The notes under the pieces are model-generated. The model made no database searches and was not told the origin of the DNA. It worked only from the letters and a program-made list of their open reading frames with translations. A stretch of DNA of 64,000 bases from Lientehia hominis (GTDB lineage: Bacteria; Bacillota; Clostridia; Lachnospirales; Lachnospiraceae), in NCBI RefSeq assembly GCF_021044755.1, contig NZ_JAJNOR010000011.1:1-64000 (forward strand). The letters are read 5' to 3'. A program made the translations under genes and the position numbers. This document shows positions 51,268-59,310 of the stretch, piece after piece; the stretch's first letter is position 1, and each line of letters starts with the position of its first letter.

Positions 51268-51543
51268 ATGAAACAATGTATGGATGCTGATAATCTGCAT
51301 CGCAGATTGAAAAAAATAATCGGACAAGTACAGGCAATCGACAGAATGATCGATGAAGATGTCCCCTGTGAAGATGTCCTTTCACAGTTAAATGCCGCTA
51401 AATCTGCATTGCATAAGTGCGGACAGGTGGTGCTTGAAGGACACATTAAGCACTGCGTCAAGGACGGGATAGAACACGGGGACGCAGACAAAACGATTGA
51501 GGAATTTACTAAAGCGGTAGAGCGTTTTGCTAATATGGGTTAA
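51268..51543 (+). CDS. csoR: CsoR-family copper-sensing repressor
   Basis: A 91-residue DUF156 protein. Cys34, His59 and Cys63 keep the spacing of the Cu(I) ligands of CsoR (Cys-His-Cys with 25- and 4-residue steps), so copper sensing is likely, not formaldehyde or nickel sensing. ATG 51268 follows AGGAG; the frame upstream crosses the promoter and is not used. Palindromes matching CsoR operators lie before this gene and before the ATPase gene. Confidence 0.88.
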   Translation: MKQCMDADNLHRRLKKIIGQVQAIDRMIDEDVPCEDVLSQLNAAKSALHKCGQVVLEGHIKHCVKDGIEHGDADKTIEEFTKAVERFANMG

Positions 51544-51556
51544 CGAAATTATTGCG

Positions 51557-51590
51557 AAAAGCAGTTGAAACAGACTGCTTTTTTCTTTTG
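51557..51590 (+). terminator. Intrinsic terminator after csoR
   Basis: AAAAGCAGT - TGAAACAG - ACTGCTTTT, 9-bp stem, then TTCTTTT. Confidence 0.82.
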
Positions 51591-51595
51591 CATTC

Positions 51596-51647
51596 TTGAC
51601 AAACCTATACCCCTTATGGTATTCTGTACCCATACCCCATAGGGTAT
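51596..51647 (+). promoter_or_regulatory. P-type ATPase promoter with two CsoR operator-like sites
   Basis: TTGACA (51596-51601), 18-base spacer, TATTCT (51620-51625). ATACC-N6-GGTAT (51607-51622) covers the spacer and -10; ATACCC-CATA-GGGTAT (51632-51647) covers the start. Both match the C-run/G-run palindromes bound by CsoR. Confidence 0.7.
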
Positions 51648-51663
51648 AGAACGGAGGGCCTCA

Positions 51664-53544
51664 ATGAAAGCATTTATGGAGAAATTGGAGTATTTGCTTG
51701 AAATCGGAGGAACGAAGAAAGATATTACATTTCTTGTTATCTCAGGTATTGCTCTTATTTGCAGTCTGACAGGCATACTTGATTTTCTGCCTTTTGATGT
51801 CGCTTGGGTGTCAATCGTTTTATGCGGTGTGCCTATTATTTTGGAAGCGGTCATTGGTCTTATTACAGCCTTTGATATCAAAGCGGATGTGCTGGTATCC
51901 CTTGCGCTGATTGCTTCTGTCTGCATAAGCGAGGATTTTGCGGCGGGTGAGGTTGCTTTTATCATGCAGATCGGCTCTCTGCTTGAAGATTTAACCGTAG
52001 CAAAAGCAAGAGCAGGCATTGAAAAATTGGTAAAGCTGACGCCGCAGACAGCACGCATCATGCGTGGCGGAGTAGAATCTGTTATTCCCGCAAGTGAAGT
52101 AAAAATCGGAGATATTCTCCGTGTTTTGCCGGGTGAAGGAATTGCCGTTGATGGTATTATTACTTCAGGACAAACTTCTATTGACCAAGCGGTTATGACG
52201 GGGGAGCCTATTCCTATCGATAAAACGGTTGGAGATGAGGTATCAAGCGGAACAGTAAACCGCTTTGGAGCTTTTGAAATGAAAGCCACAAAGGTTGGCG
52301 AGGACAGTTCTATTCAGCGAATGATCAGTCTTGTTCAATCGGCAGATGCGGGAAAAGCAAAGATTGTCGGCATGGCAGACCGATGGGCAACTTGGATTGT
52401 AGTGATTGCTCTGGCCGCCGCATCACTTACTTGGGCAATAACGGGAGAAATTATCCGTGCGGTCACAATTCTTGTTGTGTTTTGCCCCTGTGCTTTGGTG
52501 CTTGCGACGCCTACTGCGATCATGGCAGCGATTGGCAATGCCACAAAGCACAGTTTCCTTGTGCGTGAAGGAGACGCTTTGGAAAGATTATCAAAGGTTT
52601 CGAGAGTGACCTTTGACAAGACAGGAACATTGACCTACGGAAAGCCAAAGGTAATAGCTGTAAAATCCCTTTCGGAAAGCTATGCGGAACAGGATATTTA
52701 TGCTCTTGCCGTCGCTGCGGAGCAGTTCTCGGAACATCCGCTTGGTAAAGCAATTGTTAGTTGCTACAAGCAGAATACGAATACATCTATCCCAAAAACG
52801 ACTGATTTTGAAATGCAGCTTGGACAGGGCGTATGCGCTGTTGTAGATGGAAAGCGTATTTTTGCGGGCAAGCTGGATATGATGAATGGGGATAAAGCTG
52901 CTTGTCAGACAAATCCCGAAATTCAAGGTTTTTTGAATAATGGCAGCACAATAACCTACATATCCGCAGATGACGAGATGATTGGATATCTTGTGTTGTC
53001 TGATACTATTCGAAAAGAAAGTACTGAAATGATTGATGCTTTGCGGAACTGTGGTGTTCAGCCTGTGCTTTTGACGGGTGATAACGAAAACTCTGCAAAT
53101 AGTATTGCAAAGCAGTTAGGTATTGGTGAAGTATATGCAAGCTGTTTGCCTGAAGATAAGTTGAAGCTGATTGAAGAATATCAGGAGAAAAGGCAGGCTG
53201 TTTGTATGATTGGGGACGGTATTAACGATGCACCCGCACTGAAAAAGGCAACGGTTGGTATTGCAATGGGCGGGATTGGAAGTGATATTGCAGTAGATGC
53301 AGCTGATATTGTATTGGTAAATGATGAAGTTAAAGAGCTCCCTCATTTAATATCCCTGTCTAAACGAATGATGATCACGATAAAACTTAACTTGGGTTTT
53401 TCAATGGGACTGAATTTCCTTGCCATCGTTCTTGCTATAACAGGTATTCTGAATCCTGTTGTGGGTGCACTTGTCCACAATGCAGGCTCTGTGCTTGTAA
53501 TTATAAATTCAGCATTACTATTAAAATGGAGGAAAAGAAAATGA
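51664..53544 (+). CDS. Heavy-metal P1B-type ATPase
   Basis: A 626-residue metal-exporting P-type ATPase without an N-terminal HMA domain. FCPCALVLATPTA carries the CPC metal site, DKTGTLT the phosphorylated Asp, SEHPLGKAI the HP motif, and LLTGDN and GDGINDAPAL the ATP-binding and hinge motifs. The last helix reads HNAGSVLVIINSALLLKW, closer to Zn/Cd or mixed-type pumps than to classic CopA, so metal choice is uncertain despite control by a Cys-His-Cys CsoR. ATG 51664 behind GGAGGG. It overlaps the next small gene by four bases. Confidence 0.92.
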   Translation: MKAFMEKLEYLLEIGGTKKDITFLVISGIALICSLTGILDFLPFDVAWVSIVLCGVPIILEAVIGLITAFDIKADVLVSLALIASVCISEDFAAGEVAFIMQIGSLLEDLTVAKARAGIEKLVKLTPQTARIMRGGVESVIPASEVKIGDILRVLPGEGIAVDGIITSGQTSIDQAVMTGEPIPIDKTVGDEVSSGTVNRFGAFEMKATKVGEDSSIQRMISLVQSADAGKAKIVGMADRWATWIVVIALAAASLTWAITGEIIRAVTILVVFCPCALVLATPTAIMAAIGNATKHSFLVREGDALERLSKVSRVTFDKTGTLTYGKPKVIAVKSLSESYAEQDIYALAVAAEQFSEHPLGKAIVSCYKQNTNTSIPKTTDFEMQLGQGVCAVVDGKRIFAGKLDMMNGDKAACQTNPEIQGFLNNGSTITYISADDEMIGYLVLSDTIRKESTEMIDALRNCGVQPVLLTGDNENSANSIAKQLGIGEVYASCLPEDKLKLIEEYQEKRQAVCMIGDGINDAPALKKATVGIAMGGIGSDIAVDAADIVLVNDEVKELPHLISLSKRMMITIKLNLGFSMGLNFLAIVLAITGILNPVVGALVHNAGSVLVIINSALLLKWRKRK

Positions 53545-53717
53545 TCATTTCGACTATCGGTATGTTGATCGGCGCTTTGGTTGCTGGAGTAGGTATTTAC
53601 TATCTCGTCAAAGAAAAACAGGATAAGGAATCCGTGAAAATTTACGGAATCATCAGTGTTGTCGGCGGCGTTATCTTTATTGGAATGCTTGTCAAGTTGA
53701 TTTTAGAACTACTATAA
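53541..53717 (+). CDS. Small membrane protein, 58 residues, in the metal-ATPase operon
   Basis: Two hydrophobic helices (about 2-22 and 34-56) separated by the charged loop VKEKQDKESVKIYG. ATG 53541 lies 9 bases after GGAGG and overlaps the ATPase stop (ATGA), so the two are coupled. Not recognised; it may assist or regulate the pump, as small proteins do for other transporters. That role is inference. Confidence 0.7.
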   Translation: MIISTIGMLIGALVAGVGIYYLVKEKQDKESVKIYGIISVVGGVIFIGMLVKLILELL

Positions 53718-53737
53718 TTGTGCAGGACTTATAAGAG

Positions 53738-53906
53738 ATGGACATATTGGCTTTGTAGTGGATTATTTGCCCTATCTGCGGCAATAAAACTCGCACAATG
53801 ATACGGGACAAAATTAAGAAACTTTCCCCTATATTGTCCGAAATGCAAAAAGGAAACACTCATCAACGATCAAGATATGAAATTCATGCTTTCAGAACAT
53901 AAATAG
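53738..53906 (+). pseudogene. Cysteine-rich KTR-domain protein remnant
   Basis: ATG 53738 runs into TAG at 53756, after which WIICPICGNKTR appears, the KTR-family start. A frameshift then moves to the frame NFPLYCPKCKKETLIN and a tail ending at TAG 53904-53906. Family members have paired CPxC motifs and KTR and occur on Clostridia conjugative transposons, so this is further mobile-element debris. Confidence 0.65.
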
Positions 53907-53921
53907 GATTCTTTATGTATG

Positions 53922-53960
53922 CCGCCGCATGGTTAAAACCATAGCGGCGGTGTTTCCTTT
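53922..53960. terminator. Stem-loop, probable terminator
   Basis: CCGCCGC-ATGGTT - AA - AACCAT-A-GCGGCGG, 13 bp with one bulged A, followed by TGTTTCCTTT. It also forms the stop region of the minus-strand remnant. Confidence 0.7.
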
Positions 53961-54185
53961 ATCATCAGTTTTTGCATGGTGCGGAACACTTCCATATTTA
54001 TCTCAACAATCCTATCAAAGACGGTCGGCTTAAAAGTTTCCGTTACAGCCGCTACAATTGTTCTTTCTGGGTTTACATAGATTACATTCCCTCTGTCCCG
54101 GCATAATAATCTCTTCTTTCAAATAATAGAAAGTTCGAAACATTTTCCTATCTGAATTTTTATCTATAACAGGTCTTGCAGCCAT
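53933..54185 (-). pseudogene. Chimeric remnant: unknown head, serine-hydrolase-like tail
   Basis: ATG at 54185, behind AAGGGG, opens MAARPVIDKNSDRKMFRTF then YYLKEEII, resembling SAP/DUF6434-type starts. A frame change then gives GNVIYVNPERTIVAAVTETF followed by KPTVFDRI, like the last strands of beta-lactamase-family serine hydrolases, ending at TAA 53933-53935. The most of a hydrolase is absent. Assignments are tentative. Confidence 0.35.
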
Positions 54186-54256
54186 ATTGTTCCCCTTCTT
54201 AAATTTTGATTTTCAGCTTACAAGCTGGAGCGTATCGTTTTCTGTTAATATAACAG

Positions 54257-54415
54257 TCAACTGTCACGCATTGTCTGTACTGCGGCAATAAATACAATCG
54301 TTCCGACGATACTTGTAACTGCACCCATGACTCGAATAACGGTAAAGCTATGACTTTTTCCAATAAAGATACTGAAAAGTCCTGCTGCAGATACAAGAAC
54401 AGCCGCGATCTTCAT
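54257..54415 (-). CDS. Small membrane protein, 52 residues
   Basis: Too short for most gene finders. The protein is nearly all hydrophobic in two stretches, KIAAVLVSAAGLFSIFIG and VIRVMGAVTSIVGTIVFIAAV, joined by KSHSF, and ends MRDS. GGAGG stands 6 bases before the ATG. It follows the 39-residue ORF on the same strand by 17 bases, so the two form a small operon. Not recognised. Confidence 0.55.
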   Translation of the reverse strand: MKIAAVLVSAAGLFSIFIGKSHSFTVIRVMGAVTSIVGTIVFIAAVQTMRDS

Positions 54416-54432
54416 AGTGACCTCCACAAATT

Positions 54433-54552
54433 TCACAAAGCCAGCTTTGTCTTTTCCGATTTGGTCTGTCTGTATTCTCTGCTTTTGGATACATTTTTAC
54501 AGCAAAGCAAGCTGTTTTTTCCTTCTGACATTGTTCTGATTTTGCAGTCCAT
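54433..54552 (-). CDS. Cysteine-containing peptide ORF, 39 residues
   Basis: Starts MDCKIRTMSEGKNSLLCCKN and continues with a basic tail rich in Lys, Ser and Arg. GTAGGAGG lies 6 bases before the ATG, and a good promoter (54586-54614) stands 34 bases upstream. Three Cys (residue 3 and the CC pair) suggest metal or thiol chemistry, apt next to a CsoR/metal-pump locus. It is not recognised and may instead be a leader peptide. Confidence 0.45.
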   Translation of the reverse strand: MDCKIRTMSEGKNSLLCCKNVSKSREYRQTKSEKTKLAL

Positions 54553-54585
54553 AACCGCCTCCTACAACATTGGATTGATAAGGGT

Positions 54586-54614
54586 ATTATACCGTCATTT
54601 AATACCGCTTACAA
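54586..54614 (-). promoter_or_regulatory. Promoter of the two-ORF small operon
   Basis: On the minus strand, TTGTAA (54614-54609), 17-base spacer, TATAAT (54591-54586). Confidence 0.65.
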
Positions 54615-54619
54615 GTTAA

Positions 54620-54869
54620 ACAGTTACGCCTATTTAAGAGGGAGGTTTTGCTTGACGAGTGCGCTGTTTTATAATAAAATAATGTCGTTGAGCGTATATA
54701 TATTCATAGCATGGATGAATGTTTCTACCAACTGCCGTTTCAGTTGACTATAGGTTCTCACTAAGGAGAAGCTGTAGCATTGGGACGGTAGTTTTTGATT
54801 TTTATACCTTTGAAAATCTTTCAAACAAGTTTTCTATACCTGATTTAAATTGGCAAGAGGAAATCCGAT
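54620..54869. other. AT-rich intergenic stretch
   Basis: No gene is supported. A plus-strand TTGCTT-N16-TATAAT (54648-54675) points into copy B of the repeat with no ORF behind it, and TTTGAAA/TTTCAAA (54809-54825) makes a small hairpin. Confidence 0.4.
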
Positions 54870-55260
54870 TCCATCCAGGCGGCTCACCGCGGCCCGCTGC
54901 CGTAAAGCGCGCGGGCCCTGTGGATATCCAATCCTTTTTTGGAATCAGGAAAATGGCGAATATTCTTAACGGTGCGGCAGGCAGGGCACCGGCAGAACGA
55001 TCCCGGGCCGGCCTAAAGGAGAGCGCCGCAGGGCAGCGGCCGGTGTTCCCCTGGCGGAGGGAGGCAGAAACGGAAATACCGATTCCGTTTCTGAGAGAAC
55101 AGGAGGCAGGAAATCATAAAGATTTCCTGTCGACATGTGAGCGGTACTGCCGGAACGGGGATAAAGCGGCCCCTGCATCGCCAGCGAACCGAAATCGTGA
55201 CGGTCCGGAACTTCTGCTAGTGCTTAACCGGAGATTAATCGGGATTAGCTAAAAATGATT
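54870..55260 (+). repeat. ~385-bp structured repeat, copy B
   Basis: Inverted relative to copy A (45163-45553). Stems: GGCCCGC/GCGGGCC (54891-54917, same stem as copy A but a different loop), CAGAAACGGAA/TTCCGTTTCTG (55065-55093), GGAAATC/GATTTCC (55109-55127). The stop-free frame and an ATG at 54953 are shared with copy A, yet the substitutions show no protein-level constraint and no ribosome-binding site is well placed. Confidence 0.75.
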
Positions 55261-55315
55261 TCTAAAGGTATACCATAGAGTATGTACAAGAGTTTTTAAG
55301 AAAGGGGTTTTAACG

Positions 55316-56710
55316 ATGAAGTATGATGCAGTGATTATTGGCGCGGGGCCGGCCGGGATTTTTACGGCCTTGGAGATGCTCAGGAAGGGCAGCAGAAAGA
55401 AGATTCTGATGGTGGAGCAGGGACGGCCGGTGGAAAAACGGAAATGTCCTAAGGGAGAGGCCGGCCGGTGTATCGGCTGTGACCCCTGCAGCATCACGAC
55501 AGGGTTTTCCGGAGCCGGAGCTTTTTCTGATGGGAAGCTTTCTTTAAGCTGTGAGGTAGGCGGAGATCTGCCGGAGCTCATTGGGGAAGAATTCGCCCAG
55601 GAGATTATAGATTATGCGGACAGCATTTATCTGGAGTTCGGAGCGGACAAAAAGGTCGAGGGAATCGGCCAGGGAGAAAAGATCAAAGGGATCCGGAAAA
55701 GGGCAATACAGGCAGGGCTTAAACTGGTCGACTGTCCGATACGGCATTTGGGCACGGAAAAAGCCCAGGCTCTTTATCGGTCCATAGAAGAATATCTGCT
55801 GGAGCACGGCGTGGAAATATGGTTTGGTTACCGGTGTGAGGACATCCGGATAGAAGACAATGTCTGCCGCAGCGTCCTGCTTAAAAAGAACGGTGCACAG
55901 GATGAGGGAGAATATGTGGATGCGGATAGTATCGTTCTGGCGACCGGCCGGCGGGGAGCCGACTGGCTGGAGGGAATCTGTTCCAAATATGGAATTGCCC
56001 ATAAACCGGGCACCGTGGATATCGGAGTTCGGGTGGAGGTGCGGAATGAGATCATGGAGGATGTCAACAATGTGCTGTATGAATCCAAGCTGATCGGATA
56101 TCCGAAGCCTTTTAAGAATAAGGTCCGTACCTTCTGCCAGAATCCCGGCGGTTTTGTCAGCCAGGAAAATTATGAAGGCAATTTGGCTGTGGTGAACGGA
56201 CATTCCTTCAAGGAACTCAAATCGGGCAACACCAATCTGGCAATCCTGTGTTCCCATAATTTTGCGGAACCGTTCAGCCAGCCCATCGCCTATGCCAGAA
56301 AAATGGGAGAGCTCACCAATATGCTGGGAGACGGCCATATTCTGGTACAGCGTTATGGGGATATCCTGGATGGAAAGCGGACCTGGCAGAAAGAATTGTC
56401 CCGTTCCAACGTGAAACCGACACTTCCGGACGCGGTGGCGGGAGATATCACATCCGCTATGCCATACCGGGCCATGACGAACATCATCAACTTTATTCAG
56501 GCTGTAGACATGGTGGTGCCGGGTTTCGCCAGCACCGAGACTCTGCTCTATTCTCCGGAGATTAAATTTTACAGTAACCGGGTGAAGATGGATAAAGAAC
56601 TTACCACCAGCGTACAGAATCTGTTCTGCCTGGGTGACTCCAGCGGATGGACCAGAGGGCTTATGATGGCCTCGGCCATGGGGATCCTTTTAGGGCGCCG
56701 GCTGGCGTGA
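55316..56710 (+). CDS. FAD-dependent dehydrogenase, uncharacterised (COG2509-like)
   Basis: A 464-residue FAD-dependent protein. The dinucleotide motif GAGPAGIFTALEM is at residues 9-21, followed by the CIGCDPCSITTGFSGAGAFS segment with a Cys cluster typical of this family; VLATGRRGADW and the C-terminal LGDSSGWTRGLMMASAMG complete the flavin site. Members are widespread in Clostridia without a proven reaction. It starts after the structured repeat and stands alone, ~120 bases before the next promoter-driven gene. Confidence 0.85.
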   Translation: MKYDAVIIGAGPAGIFTALEMLRKGSRKKILMVEQGRPVEKRKCPKGEAGRCIGCDPCSITTGFSGAGAFSDGKLSLSCEVGGDLPELIGEEFAQEIIDYADSIYLEFGADKKVEGIGQGEKIKGIRKRAIQAGLKLVDCPIRHLGTEKAQALYRSIEEYLLEHGVEIWFGYRCEDIRIEDNVCRSVLLKKNGAQDEGEYVDADSIVLATGRRGADWLEGICSKYGIAHKPGTVDIGVRVEVRNEIMEDVNNVLYESKLIGYPKPFKNKVRTFCQNPGGFVSQENYEGNLAVVNGHSFKELKSGNTNLAILCSHNFAEPFSQPIAYARKMGELTNMLGDGHILVQRYGDILDGKRTWQKELSRSNVKPTLPDAVAGDITSAMPYRAMTNIINFIQAVDMVVPGFASTETLLYSPEIKFYSNRVKMDKELTTSVQNLFCLGDSSGWTRGLMMASAMGILLGRRLA

Positions 56711-56747
56711 CCGGTGCCGTGGGCTTTAGTCGGATTGAATTATATAG

Positions 56748-56776
56748 TTGACATACAAATACAGAACCGGTATAAT
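56748..56776 (+). promoter_or_regulatory. Consensus promoter of the TetR operon
   Basis: TTGACA (56748-56753), 17-base spacer, TATAAT (56771-56776). Confidence 0.87.
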
Positions 56777-56777
56777 A

Positions 56778-56804
56778 CAAAACAGATGTTGCAAAACAGA
56801 TGTT
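56778..56804. promoter_or_regulatory. Tandem operator-like repeats at the transcription start
   Basis: CAAAACAGATGTT occurs twice, one base apart (period 14). Each unit holds the small palindrome AACA-GA-TGTT. Placement over the start suggests autorepression by the TetR-type product. Confidence 0.5.
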
Positions 56805-56829
56805 ATGTATTGGGAGGGGAAGTGACGTT

Positions 56830-57417
56830 ATGCCGCCGAAACAGAAATACACCAAAGAAGAGATGATCGCCGCCGCAGTGGAGATCATTAGGAAAAACGG
56901 CAGAGAAGGTCTGACGGCCAGAGGCCTGGGAGAGGAACTGGGCAGTTCTTCCAGACCGGTTTTCACTGTATTTCGGAATATGGAAGAAGTATATCAGGAG
57001 ACGGTGAATGCGGTAAAGGGTATTTATAATGGATACATTCAGGAAGGATTGTCGAAAGAACCGGCTTTTGAAGGAGTGGGGATACAGTACATACGCTTTG
57101 CCAGGGAGGAACCAAATCTATTTAAACTGCTGTTCATGACAGGGGGAGAAATATCTCCGCGATTGCCGGATGTCCTTTCCGTGATCGATGAGAACAGCAG
57201 CCGGATTTTGGAAGCTGTAAGGAAAGAATACGGCATGGACGAGGAAAATTCCCGGAGACTTTATCAGTGCCTGTGGATATTCACCCATGGAATTGCCACT
57301 TTGTGCGCGAATGGAGTATGCCGCTTCACAGAACCCGAGATAGGAGGAATGCTGACGGATGTATGCGGGGGAATGTTAATAAAGCTGGGAGGCGTCAGGA
57401 GGAGAAAAGATGATTGA
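56830..57417 (+). CDS. TetR/AcrR-family transcriptional regulator
   Basis: 195 residues. The N-terminal helix-turn-helix (about 8-55) includes KEEMIAAAVEIIRKNGREGLTA and LGEELGSSSRPVFTVFRNM; the C-terminal ligand region is variable. ATG 56830 is about 10 bases after GGAGGGGA; ATG 56800 lies in the operator. It overlaps the ABC ATPase gene by 8 bases, so it most likely governs this three-gene operon. Confidence 0.88.
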   Translation: MPPKQKYTKEEMIAAAVEIIRKNGREGLTARGLGEELGSSSRPVFTVFRNMEEVYQETVNAVKGIYNGYIQEGLSKEPAFEGVGIQYIRFAREEPNLFKLLFMTGGEISPRLPDVLSVIDENSSRILEAVRKEYGMDEENSRRLYQCLWIFTHGIATLCANGVCRFTEPEIGGMLTDVCGGMLIKLGGVRRRKDD

Positions 57418-58102
57418 GATCAGTGAAGTCAAAAAGTCCTATGGAAACGGTGAGAGCTCCTCTATGGCGCTTCGCGGCATATCCCTGAAGATCGAGAATG
57501 GGACTTTTACAGTCATCCTGGGTCCTTCTGGCTCCGGGAAGTCTACGCTGCTGAATGTGGCCTCCGGCCTGGAACGTCCTGACAGCGGCAGTATCCGTTA
57601 TGACGAAATGGACATCAGCAATTTGGGTGATAAGCAGCTTACACAATTCCGGAAAGAAAACGTAGGTTTTATTTTCCAGCAGTATTATCTGCTGCCGAAT
57701 CTGAATGTGGACCGGAATGTGAAGATGGGCGCCGATCTGGCTGGAAATAAAGAATACAGACAGATTATTGAAGCCGTTGGACTGGGAGGGAAGGAAGAAA
57801 AATATCCGGATGAACTGAGCGGAGGAGAACAGCAGCGGGTATCCGTAGCAAGGGCTCTGGCAAAAAATCCAAAAGTGCTGTATCTGGATGAACCGACGGG
57901 AGCGCTGGATGAAGAAACAGGAAGGCTTGTTCTGGATTATATTGACAGGCTTCAGCGGCAGCTGGGATTTACGGTTGTCATGGTCACACATAATGTCAAT
58001 ATAGCGGAAATGGCGGATACGGTCATCCGAATGAACAGCGGAAAGATCGTGGAAAGATATGCAGGTCAGGCGCGCAAGACCGCCTATGAGATAGGATGGT
58101 GA
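57410..58102 (+). CDS. ABC transporter ATP-binding protein, MacB/LolD-type
   Basis: A 230-residue ATPase: Walker A GPSGSGKST, Q-loop FIFQQYYLLPNL, signature LSGGEQQRVSVARAL, Walker B VLYLDEPTGALDE, H-loop VTHNVNIA. This subtype pairs with FtsX-like permeases to move or sense peptides, lipids or antibiotics without classic transport. The permease gene follows after 4 bases. Confidence 0.92.
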   Translation: MIEISEVKKSYGNGESSSMALRGISLKIENGTFTVILGPSGSGKSTLLNVASGLERPDSGSIRYDEMDISNLGDKQLTQFRKENVGFIFQQYYLLPNLNVDRNVKMGADLAGNKEYRQIIEAVGLGGKEEKYPDELSGGEQQRVSVARALAKNPKVLYLDEPTGALDEETGRLVLDYIDRLQRQLGFTVVMVTHNVNIAEMADTVIRMNSGKIVERYAGQARKTAYEIGW

Positions 58103-58106
58103 CCAT

Positions 58107-59261
58107 ATGATCGTAAGGACTAAGGACGCGCTGAGGCTTGCCGGCATCTCCGTCATCGCCTTCTGTGCAGTATTTGTGTGTACTCTGTTTTTGAATTTCA
58201 ATCTTGATATGGTGGGGGTGAAGTCTCTCGTTTTTTCCGGTGAAGCGATGGCGTTTTATGATGCCCAGGTGCTGATGGGGAATGTGATCAGCTCCGTCAG
58301 CGGAGGATGTCTTTTGATGACCTCCGTCGTCATGCTGCTCTTTTATATCAAGCACTACATAGACGCCCATAAAAAAGAATTGGGTATCTTAAAAGCGCTG
58401 GGATATTCCAACTGGAAAATAGCGAAAGGCTTTTGGGTCTTTGGACTGAGTATCCTCACCGGTACGGCTTCAGGATTTGCCGGTTCTTATTTGCTGATGC
58501 CGGTCTTTTATGACGCGATGAACGGAGGCGGGATCCTGCCGGACATCACACCGCACTTTCATATTTTGCTGGCAGTGTGCCTGGCCATTTTGCCCTCGTT
58601 ATTTTTTGGAGCGCTGGCCGTCCTATATGGCTGCTATAAGATGAAATGCCCTCCGCTGGATCTGATACGGGAAAGGACGGAGGCATCCAAAAGGCGGAGA
58701 AGAAAAAGGAGACGGGCTCCGAAAGAGAGTCATTTCCTGGGGGAGCTCAGACGGAGTACCGTGAGGAGCCGGCCGGCCCTTGTTTTCTTTATCGCGTTTT
58801 CCTCCTTCTGCTATGCGTCGATGATGCAGATGTCCGTAAGCATCACAAAGGATGAGCTGGCCGGCCCCATGTTCACAGCGATTGTTTTTATCATTGGCGT
58901 TCTCCTTTCCTTTGTCACCCTGCTCCTGGCTGTCACAACAGTCGTGAACGCCAACGCCAAGAGTATTTCCCTCATGAAGGTGTTTGGCTACTCCTATCAG
59001 GAATGCAGAGGGGCGGTCCTGAATGGATACAGGACGGCGGCATATCTTGGTTTTGCGGTTGGGACTGCGTACCAGTATATGCTGATCAAGATTATGGTCG
59101 GGTTTTTTGCTTCGACGAAAAAAGCTGTGCCGGAGACAAGTTTCAATTTTGCCGGTTTTGCGGCGGTACTCGTTTCCTTTGTCCTGGTATATGAAGCTGT
59201 CATAGGTTTCTATGCCATGAAGATAAGAAGGATTTCTGTGAAAGGTATCATGCTGGAATAA
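58107..59261 (+). CDS. FtsX-like ABC permease
   Basis: 384 residues. Two FtsX-type blocks are visible: helices with the KKELGILKALGYSNWKIAKG loop (about 90-110), and a second block with SISLMKVFGYSYQECRGAV. Both loops contact the ATPase. A strongly basic stretch (KRRRRKRRRAPK, ~195-206) joins them. The N-terminal helix is followed by a short extracytoplasmic loop, with no large MacB periplasmic domain. With the upstream ATPase and TetR it forms a small stress- or peptide-responsive operon. Confidence 0.85.
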   Translation: MIVRTKDALRLAGISVIAFCAVFVCTLFLNFNLDMVGVKSLVFSGEAMAFYDAQVLMGNVISSVSGGCLLMTSVVMLLFYIKHYIDAHKKELGILKALGYSNWKIAKGFWVFGLSILTGTASGFAGSYLLMPVFYDAMNGGGILPDITPHFHILLAVCLAILPSLFFGALAVLYGCYKMKCPPLDLIRERTEASKRRRRKRRRAPKESHFLGELRRSTVRSRPALVFFIAFSSFCYASMMQMSVSITKDELAGPMFTAIVFIIGVLLSFVTLLLAVTTVVNANAKSISLMKVFGYSYQECRGAVLNGYRTAAYLGFAVGTAYQYMLIKIMVGFFASTKKAVPETSFNFAGFAAVLVSFVLVYEAVIGFYAMKIRRISVKGIMLE

Positions 59262-59263
59262 AT

Positions 59264-59302
59264 AAAAAAAGGGGCGGTTCCGAATGCGGAACGCCCCTTC
59301 TT
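59264..59302. terminator. Bidirectional intrinsic terminator
   Basis: AAGGGGCGGTTCCG - AATG - CGGAACGCCCCTT (one bulged G). On the minus strand it is followed by seven T, on the plus strand by CTTTGCTTG. It ends the convergent FtsX-type and kinase-like genes. Confidence 0.87.
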
Positions 59303-59310
59303 TGCTTGTT

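Noticed and set aside
54719..55252. 177-codon ORF over repeat copy B (and 101 codons over copy A) as a protein gene
   Set aside because: The two copies differ mainly at amino-acid-changing positions, the N-termini disagree, and ribosome-binding sites are missing; structured nucleic acid explains the data better.
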